From Marsupella aquatica (Eukaryota; Marchantiophyta): a stretch of DNA of 64,000 bases. A model generated the notes under the pieces. That model did no database searches and had not been told where the DNA came from. It worked only from the letters and a program-made list of their open reading frames with translations. The position numbers and the translations under genes were made by a program. Location: the NCBI GenBank assembly GCA_973895155.1, contig OZ316899.1:13826001-13890000 (forward strand). The letters run 5' to 3'. Shown piece after piece: positions 24,767 to 36,060 of the stretch (positions are counted from its first letter, which is position 1; every line of letters starts with the position of its first letter).

Positions 24767-25493
24767 CTAGAGGCTTCACTCTTGGCCCCAACTGTAGCTT
24801 GTAGTTGGCGCTTTATAAGAAAGATGCATTCCATAATCAAAATACCTATATTCCCTCGAATGATAAAAAATAAGTTCCAAATTTACGGTTGGTGTTTTTA
24901 ACACAGTCATACCCATACATACCATCAGAAATAAATGTCTGCCCAAGCTGCCCTGTATCCTGATCGCACCGGTCCAAGATCAAAATAATTATATTCATTT
25001 TACAACTAAATTGGGAAATTGGGAATAAGGTTTGTCATTTAACTAATATAACTAAAATAGAATTTTTGGACTCTAAGATGTGGTGGCCGCTACAGTACCT
25101 CCCGTCTCAAATTTCTGTGGAGAAAAAAATATATTGTGTTTTGAAGCGGCGGATTATTATTACTAGCCCCAACTACCCGTTCTTTGAACGTGAATAGCGG
25201 GGAGGACAATAAAAATGTCACCAAAACATATTCCTTATTCACATGTTAAGGAGGTTAATGAAATGATAAAAAAATTATCATGCATATCATCATTTTAATA
25301 ATCATACATAACATACCATAGTACTGTATTCTATGCACATCCCGCTTTCAGTTTTTCTATCCCACATCCTACTTATGCACATATAATATGGTGGGGCCAT
25401 TGAGATCAATTTTTAATATAAATAGAAATCTTTTTATAAAAGCACCAACTGAGGTCTACTTTTAAGAGCCTAGGTCTAGAGTGAAGCCTCTAG
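24767..25493. repeat. Inverted-repeat-bounded segment, MITE-like
   Basis: CTAGAGGCTTCACTCT at 24767-24782 is the exact reverse complement of AGAGTGAAGCCTCTAG at 25478-25493. The right copy is itself part of a hairpin (25473-25496). About 730 bp lie between and encode nothing. A non-autonomous DNA transposon is possible, but a target-site duplication was not identified. Confidence 0.35.
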
Positions 25494-25496
25494 ACC
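25473..25496. repeat. Perfect 9-bp-stem hairpin
   Basis: GGTCTAGAG, loop TGAAGC, CTCTAGACC. The same hairpin, with one loop change, occurs at 44612-44635, and both are followed by GTAACTCTA. It marks a dispersed repeat. Confidence 0.8.
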
Positions 25497-25901
25497 GTAA
25501 CTCTATGGCCATCATGTGCATGGGAGAAACTTATGACTATATACATTTTCGTGTAGCCCAGCAATCGCAATGCCCGGTCTTTGCGGTCTTTTTCATGGTC
25601 TTTTTCCCACGAATGCCCGAAAAAGACCGTCTTGCCATGAAAATACAAAGGAACCAACATTACAAAGCAAGTCAATCCCTGCGCCATTCTTCAAAAGTCA
25701 TTGCTTCGAGTGCCCGGATAGCACTCCGGCCTTCTTCCAATACTCCCCTCGCATCAACTCTGCCCACCCTCCCTCCCCGTCATTTAGGGTATATTTTAGG
25801 GTTCCCTTACCCTTGCGTTGTTCCTCGTGGCTCCCTCCCACGGCCCCCTATACACCAAGGGATCAACTACAATCCTGTCATCCTCCAAATGCCAACTCAC
25901 A

Positions 25902-25964
25902 TTTACAATTTGGGGTTTACCGTTTATGGTTCAGGGTTTACCGTTTACGGTTTAGGGTGTACCC
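25902..25964 (+). repeat. Telomere-variant array, 9 heptamers
   Basis: 63 bp in exact 7-bp register: TTTACAA TTTGGGG TTTACCG TTTATGG and so on, ending TTTAGGG TGTACCC. Confidence 0.85.
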
Positions 25965-26248
25965 TAGTTTTGTGTTCTTCTCGCCCCGAACGCCCGAAAA
26001 AGACAGTCGTGCCATGAAATACAAAGTAAATCAATCCCCGCACCATTCTTCAAACGTCACTGCTTCGGGAGCCCGGATAGCACTAAGGCCTTCTTCCCGT
26101 ACTCCCCTCGGATCCCTCCCTCCCCGTTGTTTAGGGTTTATTATAGGGTTCCCTTACCCTTGTGTTGTTCCTTGTGGCTCCCTCCCACGACCCCCTATAC
26201 ACCAAGGGATCAACTACAATCCTGTCATCCTCCAAATGCCAACTCACA

Positions 26249-26311
26249 TTTACGGTTCGGGGTTTACCGTTTATGGTTCAGGGTTTACCGTTTACGGTTT
26301 AGGGTTTACCC
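26249..26311 (+). repeat. Telomere-variant array, 9 heptamers
   Basis: 63 bp in exact 7-bp register, starting TTTACGG TTCGGGG TTTACCG and ending TTTAGGG TTTACCC. Confidence 0.85.
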
Positions 26312-27719
26312 TACTTTTGTGTTCTTCTGGCCACGAACGCCTAAAAAAGACAGTTGTGCCATGAAAATACAAAGTAAATCAATCCCCGCACCATACTGCT
26401 TTGGGTTCCCGGATAGCACTGCGGCCGTCTTCCCGTACTCCCCTCGCACCAACTCTGCCCATCCTGCCATCTATCACGTAGAGCCTCTCCCTACGCTGCG
26501 GCCACTGCGGACTGCCTCACCCCTGCCTCTCCTGGAACTTCACTCACGGGATTCACCTCTTTCTGGCCAATTCCTTAACACTCACTCATTTCCCCGCCAT
26601 CAAATTTTTGCAACACCCGATTCCTGGCTTTACAGCAACCAGGATGCGTGACCTTAGACCCTCAACCCATGTTCTCTCCATGGGCACAACACTCGCCTTA
26701 GAGAACACGAACGCCCTCCACAAAACTATACTAGCACCACTACTGTACTAGTCCCACCTTGCCTTCTTCCACCTCCCTGCTGCACGACTATCGCGTAGAG
26801 CCTCTCCCTGTGCGGCTGGCCAGCTCACACCCGCCCAAAGTTTAGGGTTTATTAGGGTTGCCCAAACCTGGAATTACCTCAAACTCCATTCATGGTAGAA
26901 AACCAGGGCACCCCTCGGCCTTCCCTCCTGGTGGTTAGGGTTTTGTGTTTACGTGTTTAGGGTTTTCCCTAAACCCTTACCTTCTTCGTCGTGGCTCCCT
27001 GCCCTGGCCTTGCACACACAAAGGGATAACTCCAATCCTGCCATTCTCGAAATGTCAAGTCATGATCACAACCCCGCATAGTGGAGCAATCTCATCACGA
27101 GACCCAATGGTATCAAACCAGGGCACCACTCAGCCTTCCCTCCTGGCAGTTAGGGTTTTGTGTTTACGGGTTTAGGGAAAACCCTTCCCTTCTTTGTCGT
27201 GGCTCCCTGCCCCGGCCATGCAAACACAAAGGGATGAACTCTGATCCTGCCATTCTCGAAATGTCAAGTCATGATCACGACACCCCACATAGTGCGGTGT
27301 CGTGATAGAGTATAATTATGAAACTTTAAAAAGAAGCAAAATGATGAATTTGCTTTTAATCCCTTTTTTTCTTCTCTTTATTTAATTTTGCATTTTTTTG
27401 GATTATTCAATGGTGCCAAAGGTAAGAAGAGGGGGAGGAATGGAGTGGCGAGGGAGTGAAGAAATAGGAAGAGGGAAAGAGAAAAATTTTAATGCTCCCC
27501 TCCCAATACCATTGTGCGACCACACCTTGACCCCGCAAAGCCCCAAGGGGCCATCACCTCTGTTGCACTCCCTCTCACCCTCCCACATCCTTGCTCTCCT
27601 CAACAACATAGCTATCACAACAGTGACAACATGGTCGCAATAGCATTTGAGATGTTTAAACAACTTTCTTGTCTTACTTGCATTTCTTTGCATTGTCTAC
27701 ATTTCTTTGGCGGATGACA

Positions 27720-28060
27720 TTTCTTTGTCTCGCCTCAACATTTTTGCCTCACAACAAAATCTTTCCCTCACTTCAACATCAGTCTAAACTTGCCTCACCT
27801 CAACAATTTTGCCTTGCCTTGACATGGCTGCAATGACACATCACATGCCTCAATGTATACCTTGCAAAGCCTATATTTTCCGTGTTCAGCTTGACTTTTT
27901 TGCCTTGCCTCAACATCTTTTTGCATCTTGACATCTTGACTTGCCTCAACATCTTTGTTTGCCTCAATATTTTTGCTTGCCTCAACATGGTTTTTCTTAC
28001 TCAATGTCTTTGCCCTCCTTTGACATCTCTTTTTCTCTCCTAAACCCATATTTTTCTCAC
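27720..28060 (+). repeat. Pyrimidine-rich CATCTT tract, copy B
   Basis: Copy-B partner of 17820-18260, but it lacks the terminal GTGCAACGCAC segment, having a deletion that joins TTTTTCTCAC directly to TAGTTTAGGGG. Confidence 0.6.
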
Positions 28061-28819
28061 TAGTTTAGGGGAATCAAACAAGAGGGAAATCAAACGGGAC
28101 ACACAAAGGAGTGAGCCAAATGATGGGACACACAAAACAAGGGAGTGGATGCACATGCATGAGTATTAAGCAGGTTCCTGATCCATACACAAGAAATACA
28201 AAAATACATCATGTATGTGATACTATATATTATTGCAAGTATTACAATATTGCATAAAATAATAATGGTAGTAATTTAATTAAAATAGGTTAATTAAACA
28301 CAATAGGTTAGATGACAGGGAGAATGTCAAAAGCTATAATAAAATGTTGCTTTTTTTATAGCATGGTAGTCATTCAAATTTGCAATATCCCAAACATGAA
28401 AAACATGAAAGAATCTAATTAACCAACGAGAAGGAATAAAACCAAAAAAATCAATATTGTGAATGAAAATGGAGAGCAATGTTTCCAAGCTAAAAATGAA
28501 TCCAATAGTACAAAGAAAATAGGGAGGGTCTCTAGCAATGCAGGAGTATGAAGGAGACCTCCCTTTACCATGTATCACTATAATCCTGATCCTGTCCCTT
28601 TACAAAAAAAAGTGAGAATCAATCTTGAATGTTCATCAAAACATATTTTTCCCACAATGTCAGATCTATCCATATACCCCTTTTAAAAATGCCCAAGCTA
28701 CCCTTTAACCTTCCCATACCTGCCACAATGAAAAAATTAATCAAATTTTAAATAAATCTATTCATATATAAATAAATCTATTTTTTTGAATTAATTGTGA
28801 ATATAAATAAAATATATAG

Positions 28820-29830
28820 GACATATTTTCTCATCTGGACATCTTTTCTTCATATGAAGATCTTCTCACCTCAAGATCTTTTCTCTCCTTGACATGTTTT
28901 CTCATGTCGCCATCTTTTCTCACCTCGACATATGTGTTTTCTCTCCTTGACATGTTTTCTCATGTCGCCATCTTTTCTCTCCTTCACATATTTTTCTCAC
29001 CTCATAATGTTTTTCTCTAATCGACATCTTTTTGTCATCTTGCCATCTTTTCTCTCCTTGACATATTTTTCTCAGCTCGAAATGTTTTCTCTCATCGACA
29101 TATTTTCTCACCTCAACATGCATCATTTGTGCAATGCACAGGTATCAGGCCCAAGATGTACTTAACAACATCTTTTACTTCACAACATCTTTGACTAATG
29201 ACATACTTTATCTATTGACCATTTTGTACTTAACATCTTAATACTTAACGACATCTTTGGCATAACGACATCATTGGCGGCATGACATCTATTTACTTGA
29301 CAACAATGTTTTACTTGATGACCTTTTTGGCAACATGCCATCTTTGGTAAAATGACTTCCTTTTCTTAACAACATCTTTTTACTTCATGAAATCTTTCAC
29401 TTAAGAATATTATTCTTGGGAAACACAACATATTTTTCTCTTAACAGCATTTTGGGTGCCACAACACTTTTCTCTTAGCTACATCTTGGGGGACACAACA
29501 TCTTGGGGGACACGACATGATCTGTTTTCTTAACGATATCTTGGGCGCCACGACATGTTTATTTTAACAACATTTTGGGCAACATCTTTTTTCTTAAGGA
29601 CATCTTTTGTGCAACACAGGTATTTTCCCTCAACGATGTCTTGGCTTTTCCCTCAATGATGTCGTTGCCTACATGACATCCTTTTTCTCAACAACATCTT
29701 GGCCTACAATAAATATTTTCTCTCAACAACCTATTGGCCAACTTGACATCTTATTTTCTCAACGACATCTCGGCCGACACGACTTCTTTTGTGCAACGCA
29801 CGGGTATTGAGCTGGATTCTAGTTCTAGTA
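28820..29830 (+). repeat. CATCTT tract with GTGCAACGCAC repeats, copy B
   Basis: Partner of 19150-20155. GTGCAACGCAC-type motifs occur at 29129 (variant), 29609 (shortened) and 29791, the last followed by GAGCTGGATTCTAGTTCTAGT. The CTAGT end is kept while GCTAG has become GCTGG. Confidence 0.45.
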
Positions 29831-31049
29831 ATAATAATGGATACCACGCCCACCAACAAGGGAGGGAGCAACAAGCCCGCCTCCCCACCATGGCGCCACT
29901 CATCTATGAGGAGGGAGGGAGAGGCTTTTAATAATATAATATTATTATTAGGGTGGGAGAGGTCACCCCGCCGAGCGGCCCTGTGCGGCTGTGCTGACGA
30001 CCGTGAGCTACCCCACGCGACCCCTATGAAGGAGGTAGCGGCAACCAAGGGAGAGATCAAGGAGACTAAGAGTCAGCACCGATGGAGACGCGATCCGCAA
30101 CAAAGGAGCCATGATGGAGAGACAATCAACGACAAAGGAGCAACAAGGGAGAGGGAAGCAAGGACATCCCCCCGTACACAGACCCAAAACCCTACAAACC
30201 GACTTCCTAAGATGGTCCATACTCCCCGGGGTCCCATCCCTAAAACCCCTCTTTGGCCGGGTTCCGACTCCCAGACTCGGTTGTACTTCCCACCCAATTT
30301 AAGAACTCAAACACGCATGGGTTGTGGTTCAAGTAGTACATATGAGGTGACCACCCCCTCTCAAACATCCAAGGTGACATGGTGTTGGAGAGTAATAATA
30401 AAGAAGGAAGTCCATTCGCCCCCAACCTCAAAACATCAACTGATCAGGAGCCCGGATAGTGCAGCAGCCTCAGTTGCGAACTCTCATGGCATCATACCAT
30501 GGCACCATTCACCCTGCTGGTATCTGTTCTTTGGCTCCGGCCCAACTGAACCCATGCCCTGCTCAACACCACACACCCCCCGGTTTGCAGGCTCTCTAGA
30601 GTCTTTGTGCAGACACCCTCAACTCTGAAGGGGCACAAATGCCCCATAACTGTCCACTAACTGAAAAACAACAACCGTACACCTTAAACCTAAGCAGACT
30701 TTGTCCCTAAATTCAATTTTTGACCCAGGATATGTGGCTCTCGTGTAGAGCGTCTGTTTTGTGCGGCCCAGGTGCGGCCCAGTACTTACGGACTGATCCA
30801 AATCGCAAAATGCAGTTTTTTGTTTGTTTGGTGGTTTCAGTCCAAAGAGCACGGTGCACCAAAATGCCACCGATGCACTCTTGGTGAGAAGCAGCTTATC
30901 CACTCGGCCAAACAATGCAACCAAGCAGAGCAACTTTGCCATGCGGGCGTTTATAATCACCCACGCCAATCCCCCGACAAAAGAATGATTAAAGCGTTTG
31001 TAGCATCGACTATGCCAATAAGGTCAGTTACCGGTCCAGCATCGGCGAG

Positions 31050-31215
31050 AGATGATCACCATTCGGCTAGCTGTGATGGAGAAAGGGGACGTTGCAGCCG
31101 CCATGGGAGAAAAGGAGAGCACGACAAGCATGGAGATGTTGGAGTAGGAACAAAAGTTCCATCGGGATGAAGTTCAGTGCAAAGGACTCCGCCGGCAGCT
31201 GGAGGAGAAGAGTGC
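31050..31215 (+). pseudogene. Possible coiled-coil gag fragment
   Basis: A short plus frame just beyond the duplication reads as an E/K/Q-rich helix (EQKFHRDEVQCKGLRRQLEE) with one internal TAG. It resembles the coiled-coil tails at 2700-3270 but is too short to assign firmly. Confidence 0.25.
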
Positions 31216-31559
31216 TTACACTTAATTGTTGCGCTCGCGGAGAGTGCAGAGAGGAGAGATAAAGAAAGGGAGAAGTGATTGAGGGAAGTACATAGCTGGG
31301 AAAGAAGTGGTCCAGCAATATGATTAAATTAATATGTGTCACGCGATTGACATGGGTCTTAACACCAAAAACGTCACTATGGGTGCCAAAACCATCTCCT
31401 TGTACCTGAGGATCACGAAGGGATGTTGTGAAGGCCGGTAAACACCAATTTATGCCCTTAACACCAGACTATCGTAGCAAGACTCTATCACACATCACCT
31501 AAGCTCAATCCCAAGGAACCATGGTTGGGGATCAGATCTGTGCTCATGATAGTTCTGGT

Positions 31560-32720
31560 GAGAAGGGGTCTTCATATCGGGCCCGTACACACAGGGCCTA
31601 GCGCTATGGTGCGCATAGGTCTATACGTATGCTTACTATCATAGGTATGTTTCTATTCCGCCGCCGGAATGTACCCATAAACCAGTGACTCCTGACTGAT
31701 TCCCGGCTTAGGGACTTCTAAGCCATTGCCCCACCACTCTGCCATTCCACTCTCAGCAATCAGAGCTATGACAGTCCTCACCCAACCCCCTTCAATGCAC
31801 CCTGTACACCTCTCAGTGGCGCTGCTAGTCCCATCATACACTCAGATTGCCTCACACACACACACATCCATGAGAGAAATGAGGCCTGAGAGGAAAACTC
31901 AATTAGATTCAAAGATGTGCACAATAGTTCACTGAGAACACTTGATCCGAACACTAGGCCCGAAGGCTATCTCCTCCAAATTGCGACGTGCTTGCCATGC
32001 AAGCTCAATCCTGAACCTGAGCCCGGCTCACTCCAGATTGCGACGGCAGATTGGACTTGAACCAATCCCGTACTTGCCTTGCAAACTCAATCCTGAACTC
32101 AACCTCCTTCACTGCACTTCATTCTTGCGGGCACATACAGATCTCACACCTCCAATTCAGAACGTCAAGTTACGCATGCACAGTTGACTCGACTTCAAAG
32201 CTGGTACCAGGCCTAACGACGATCTATCCCAGACTGCAATGAGGCCCGGCCTCATGCTTGCCTTGCAAGCTCAGCTCTGGCCATAAATCCCTTAGTGCTC
32301 TCTACCAGACAAAGGCCGGGACTCCCCATGGATCACGTACCTTGCCAAACTGAACTGTAAATGCTCCTCCTGCTGCCCCTCAATCAGTATCTCAGCCTCC
32401 CTAATGTGCTCACCGAAAATCACATTGAAATCCTCCCCATAGTTTACAATCACCAACACATCACCTATCACCAAGGCTCTGTATCGGGGGAAAAGAACCC
32501 AGTTGTGGTGCCTACTAGAAAGAGCCACAATCTAGCTTGCAAACCTGGCCAACTGTTGTTGTGAAGCGTGGCTGATTACTCCCTGAGTAATAGCACAACC
32601 AAGCTCTCCCCAACACACAGCTTCCAAGCCCAACCTTCCTTGCATAGAGCTCCTCCCTACTGCTCAGTCTACGTGAGATCACACAACTGAAGTTCCCCCC
32701 CCTCTGCCTCTACCGGGGGG
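31560..32720 (-). repeat. LTR-type sequence, minus orientation
   Basis: Contains AGGTATGTTTCTATTCCGCC with the palindromic core ATTCCGCCGCCGGAAT (31655-31670), and CCCCCCTCTGCCTCTACCGG (32698 onward), which matches the reverse complement of the CCTCGGTAGAGGCA region of the 3259-4147 block. No ORF. I infer an LTR or solo LTR of the same superfamily. Borders are approximate. Confidence 0.5.
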
Positions 32721-33030
32721 CTGCTCTATATACTCTCATACTGAGCCCAAATGGGTGGATACTACGCTATTGGAGCCCCATCCCAGCCCTAACAGAGCCG
32801 CCACTATCTCTAACTACTGAACCCTAACTCGCAACTTTATTTCTATCTTGAATTGGCTATGTACTTCGGATTTGGCCCTCCTCCATGGTTTTTGCGAGCT
32901 TGCGTCTCCTCTCCCGATTTCTCCATTCAACCATTTGCTGCGTGGATAGCAGCGTTGGAAGCGGCTTGAGCTCCTCTTTCCAACGAGGTCAATTAGAGCC
33001 AATTTGGCCAAATACACAGAGAGTTATGCC

Positions 33031-33292
33031 CCCGCAACCGAGAGGGGGTACTCACTGCAGCGCTAACCCGAGTTACATAGCTAACCCGAGTTCGGCTAAC
33101 CTAGCTATCCTATCTAACCCGAGTAGAGCTAACCCATGGTCTCGGGTTAGGCCGCTACCCGCTATCCGCTATCCGCTAACCTAGGCTAAGCTGAGCCCGA
33201 ACCCGAGCTTACCTATGCTAACCTGAGCCCGAGTTTAGGCTAACCTGAGTTCAGTGTAACCCGGGATCAATCTAATCCGAACCCGGGTTAAG
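33031..33292 (+). repeat. Degenerate TAACCCGAG repeats
   Basis: Many irregular copies of CTAACCCGAG(T/C)(T/C)CGG-type sequence, for example GCTAACCCGAGTTCGGCTAA. They grade into the 26-bp array that follows and probably seeded it. Confidence 0.7.
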
Positions 33293-33500
33293 CCTAAGCT
33301 GAAGCTGTGCTGACCTGAGCTAAGCTGAAGCCGTGCTTACCTGAGCTAAGCTGAAGCCGTGCTGACCTGAGCTAAGCTGAAGCCGTGCTTACCTGAGCTA
33401 AGCTGAAGCCGTGCTGACCTGAGCTAAGCTGAAGCCGTGCTTACCTGAGCTAAGCTGAAGTCGTGCTTACCTGAGCTAAGCTGAAGCCGTGCTCACATAA
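33293..33500 (+). repeat. 26-bp tandem array, 8 copies
   Basis: 208 bp equal exactly eight 26-bp units, GCTAAGCTGAAGCCGTGC followed by TKACCTGA. The first six units alternate TGACCTGA and TTACCTGA, so the array grew partly as 52-bp dimers. The outer units are more diverged. No CRISPR features: no unique spacers, and the host is eukaryotic. Confidence 0.95.
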
Positions 33501-33858
33501 GCTAAGCCGTGGTCAAGCTTGGGTTAACCCGAAACTGAAGCCGAATCCGCTAATTCCGGCCACAAGTTAACCCGTCACACTAATCAGGCCGTATCTTCCT
33601 TAATACACCTTCGTTTCCCAAGTGTTTTATATCGATTTTACTCGCCTTGACCAGATCTTTCCAATGCTCTTTACAGATCCGGATTTGGTGACATATTGAA
33701 AGAGATATGGTCACCGACCACCCGCGACATAGCTTTTATTTCCCTACTCTTAACGCCATGATTGCCCTTATTCTTGCCATCTTGCTAATTGTTATGCAAT
33801 ATCAATAGCTACTCCTTGCATACAGCAGCCTACTTAACCAGATCATAGAATAAGGACC

Positions 33859-35645
33859 ATGTCATCGGCGTCACAATATGTTTGGTACAAAGCTTGGGAT
33901 ATTCCAAGTACAGGTGTTAACTAAGGGAGGAGGCTGCCACTATAGCCAAGATACTAGCAGAAGCGCTGGAAGACGCGATCAACGTAAGCAAAGAAAGTCC
34001 AACTGGTGAGCATTCTATTCCCGGAAGGGCTTGTTCGATCAGTCCAGCGGGTGGGCGTTCTGACGACGATCAATTGAAGCGAATGAGGCAATGGGGCTGG
34101 AGACCCTGCACATCATTCCGTCGGGTGCAAGAATTAACAACAAACATGCCATTCGACCAGAAAACCTTGACCGGATTATGTACGTAATACCCCTTACAAT
34201 CCAAAATATCGAGTACCCAAAGGCAAGTAGCGGACTCACACAATTTCCGTGTATTATTGGAATTAGAGATAGAACACCCTGCCAACCCTCAATTATACCT
34301 AACCATTCTAGTACATGGAGAGCATTGGTAACCGGATCGACGTTCTGAGGAGGCACAATCATTCAGGAGTGCAATATAATAGCCCCGGACTCCATACTTA
34401 GGAAAATAATTTGGTCTAGTGGTACCCCTTGTGTTGGAAAGTTGAATTGGGGAAATGAAAAGTCTATGGGAAGTACGTATGCTGCCCCAAATGATCAACC
34501 TTTTTTAAATTATTTAAGCAGCAGAGTGGAACGCAACTAACGACATTGCGGCACGACATGTACGTGGTCTTCAGTCCTTTCATTTTTACACCACCCACAT
34601 ATATCGCAGTATCTTGTAGTGGGTGGATGAGTTTTGTACATCTACCAGTCCTCCCCCATGCTAATTAGTCATGAAGCTTGGGAGTATTTTGACAAATTCA
34701 AAAGGGATCGATCCTGTCGCTGGCTATAGCCTACCATGGATTGGAGAGCTCACGCAAACTGACGAGTTCCCCTTCAATCCGAAGGACGTAGAAAATTACA
34801 TGTGGGAAGAAGATCGAGAGCTTTTTTTGAGGTCGTGACTTCTTTTTACCAACAATGTAGTTAGATGGTTAGAAGCTAGTGTATAGAATTTTAGAGTGCT
34901 GGGAAGTGATTTTGGCCCAGCTCGCTAGCCTTGCTGTATGTGGACCGTACAGTCACCTCCCCGTGATTTCATTAATGTGTTCCAAGTTCTGTCTGGTGAT
35001 AAGTACATGGCATATATATGACAATCGAGAAAGGCATACCAACGGTTGGGGTATTAATCGATATGGCACCACAATCCTGGGATTAGAGTATATTGGTGTT
35101 ACTTAGTATAATGCCAAAGGACCCTCGATCGTCACATGAAATGCTACTGTTATTTACGCGAGCACATTGGTACAAATAGTGGACAGATGAGGAATGGCCG
35201 TCGAAGCAGATGTAGGCATGGATGGGGAGAGATGAATTATGGCCCGGTTAATTTCAGTCGGGCTGGACCATCTGCCGCCAGGCTTTACAATTTGCTAATC
35301 TTGGCAGAAGTTTCCAAAGAGAATCCGATGCTCAGATGCGAAAGTGAGCCAGCATTAACCAAGTCGCGGCTCTAGGGTCTGCCCCCCCAACCGCGACACC
35401 ATTCATGATGAAATTCAGATCAAACGAGAATGAGAAGCGGGGACTTTTTGAGGAATATTGGGAAGGAAATTTCTCGGTGCTGGAGAAACCCCGGGTGAAA
35501 TTAAACAAATGAGAGACGCCTTCTTGAGCAAAATGCATGGAGATGTCGCAAGTGGGCGCGCGCAGCTGCATGCATTCAGAATTAACGCGAGGAACATAAA
35601 GTTGGCTTTAATGCAGCTTTTGCAGCGCAATTTGGTTGCCCATTG
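33859..35645 (+). pseudogene. Broken coding region, unknown, possibly virus-derived
   Basis: Open stretches on the plus strand follow one another across three frames with several stops and shifts. They start at the ATG at 33859; further pieces lie at about 33930-34340 (with TAA at 34185-34187), about 34430-34530, 34671-34838 (an intact 55-codon piece) and 35458-35643. The pieces look protein-like in composition rather than random: charged helices first, then alternating hydrophobic segments. The end at 35643 faces the stop of the minus-strand ORF at 35704. I do not recognise the family. A structural gene of an integrated virus or a large DNA element would fit, but this is inference. No restored sequence is given. 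Confidence 0.3.
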
Positions 35646-35703
35646 ATTGAGGCAAGCGAGCGTACAATAGTAGAGACAACTGACCACACTTAAAAAAAGT
35701 TTA

Positions 35704-36060
35704 TTAAAATGCTTGGAGAGGTACGGAGTAGGTACATTTGTCAAAGTCGGGATTACCAGTAAATTCATCGTAATGGGTTAGATATTTTTTCCCTCTGTCA
35801 TAATCGATCCTTACTTGTTGAATAGCTAACGAGGATCGTGCTCGGAGACATCCTGTTCGGACAATATAGTCAGTGACAATGACACTAGCTAGGACAAGAA
35901 TGCCAACGAGTATGCATGCATAGATTGGGAAGCTGTTCGTCCCGAGATTCCGATATTTTATATTTTCCACCGATATATTGTTGGTAACCCTTTGCGATTC
36001 CGGAGAGCCTAACGACTGGGTTGTCTGTGTGAGATTTGGGAGCTCACTGACTGTCTGCAT
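35704..36060 (-). CDS. Single-pass membrane protein, 118 aa, unknown
   Basis: An intact ORF from ATG at 36060 to the stop at 35704-35706. Residues about 44-67 (FPIYACILVGILVLASV and on) form one clear transmembrane helix. An N-glycosylation sequon (NIS, residues 28-30) lies before it, and after it comes a polar tail with LRARSSL and a KKYLTHYDEF segment. There is no obvious cleaved signal, so the helix is probably a signal anchor. It converges with the broken plus-strand region, the stops being about 60 bp apart, which suggests the two belong to one element. No family recognised; expression unproven. Confidence 0.45.
   Translation of the reverse strand: MQTVSELPNLTQTTQSLGSPESQRVTNNISVENIKYRNLGTNSFPIYACILVGILVLASVIVTDYIVRTGCLRARSSLAIQQVRIDYDRGKKYLTHYDEFTGNPDFDKCTYSVPLQAF

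Larger units (their letters stand above)
25585..26470 (+). repeat. Composite satellite block 3
   Basis: About three further modules (starts near 25610, 25980 and 26330) with two telomere-variant arrays. The same downstream flank as blocks 1 and 2 continues to about 27300. It interrupts copy B where copy A has the GC-rich island. Confidence 0.85.
21695..31046. repeat. Segmental duplication, copy B
   Basis: Direct-orientation partner of 11756-21365. Relative to copy A it lacks about 13950-15560, part of 15660-15950, and the GC-rich island. In place of the last it carries an additional block of the composite satellite at 25535-27300. Similarity ends at 31046 just after GGTCAGTTACCGGTCCAGCAT. 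Confidence 0.85.

Noticed and set aside
11818-26651. Long plus-strand ORFs with repeated FRVYRLRFRVY and KKDSRAMKIQSKSIPAPFFK-type segments (for example 11818-12591, 21669-22865, 25570-26364)
   Set aside because: They translate the composite satellite and its telomere-variant arrays. The same DNA is open in other frames, and the periodicity (21 bp and 360 bp) explains the lack of stops.
17901-29126. Minus-strand ORFs with KKMLRQAKILRQTKMLRQ or RKICQGEKRWQDEK repeats (17901-18179, 19252-19476, 27795-28049, 28920-29126)
   Set aside because: Reverse complement of pyrimidine-rich CATCTT repeats; low complexity, no start context, and they vary by indels between duplication copies.
20352-30628. 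ORFs of 212 and 279 codons at 20352-20990 and 29789-30628
   Set aside because: Copies of the same duplicated segment differ by indels that change the frame; no domain, and the composition follows the GC content.
4021-31608. Half-matches to the palindrome (CTTAGCGCTAG at about 4021 and 50931; CCTAGCGCTA at about 31597)
   Set aside because: Only the TAGCGCTA half is present, inside LTR sequence; they lack the GCCNGGC centre and are not part of the cluster at 55967-63279.
33293-33500. CRISPR-like regular repeat
   Set aside because: Units are contiguous without spacers, and the context is eukaryotic.
34039-34362. 107-codon minus ORF with hydrophobic segments
   Set aside because: It overlaps plus-strand frames that are more protein-like and continue on both sides; likely a shadow.
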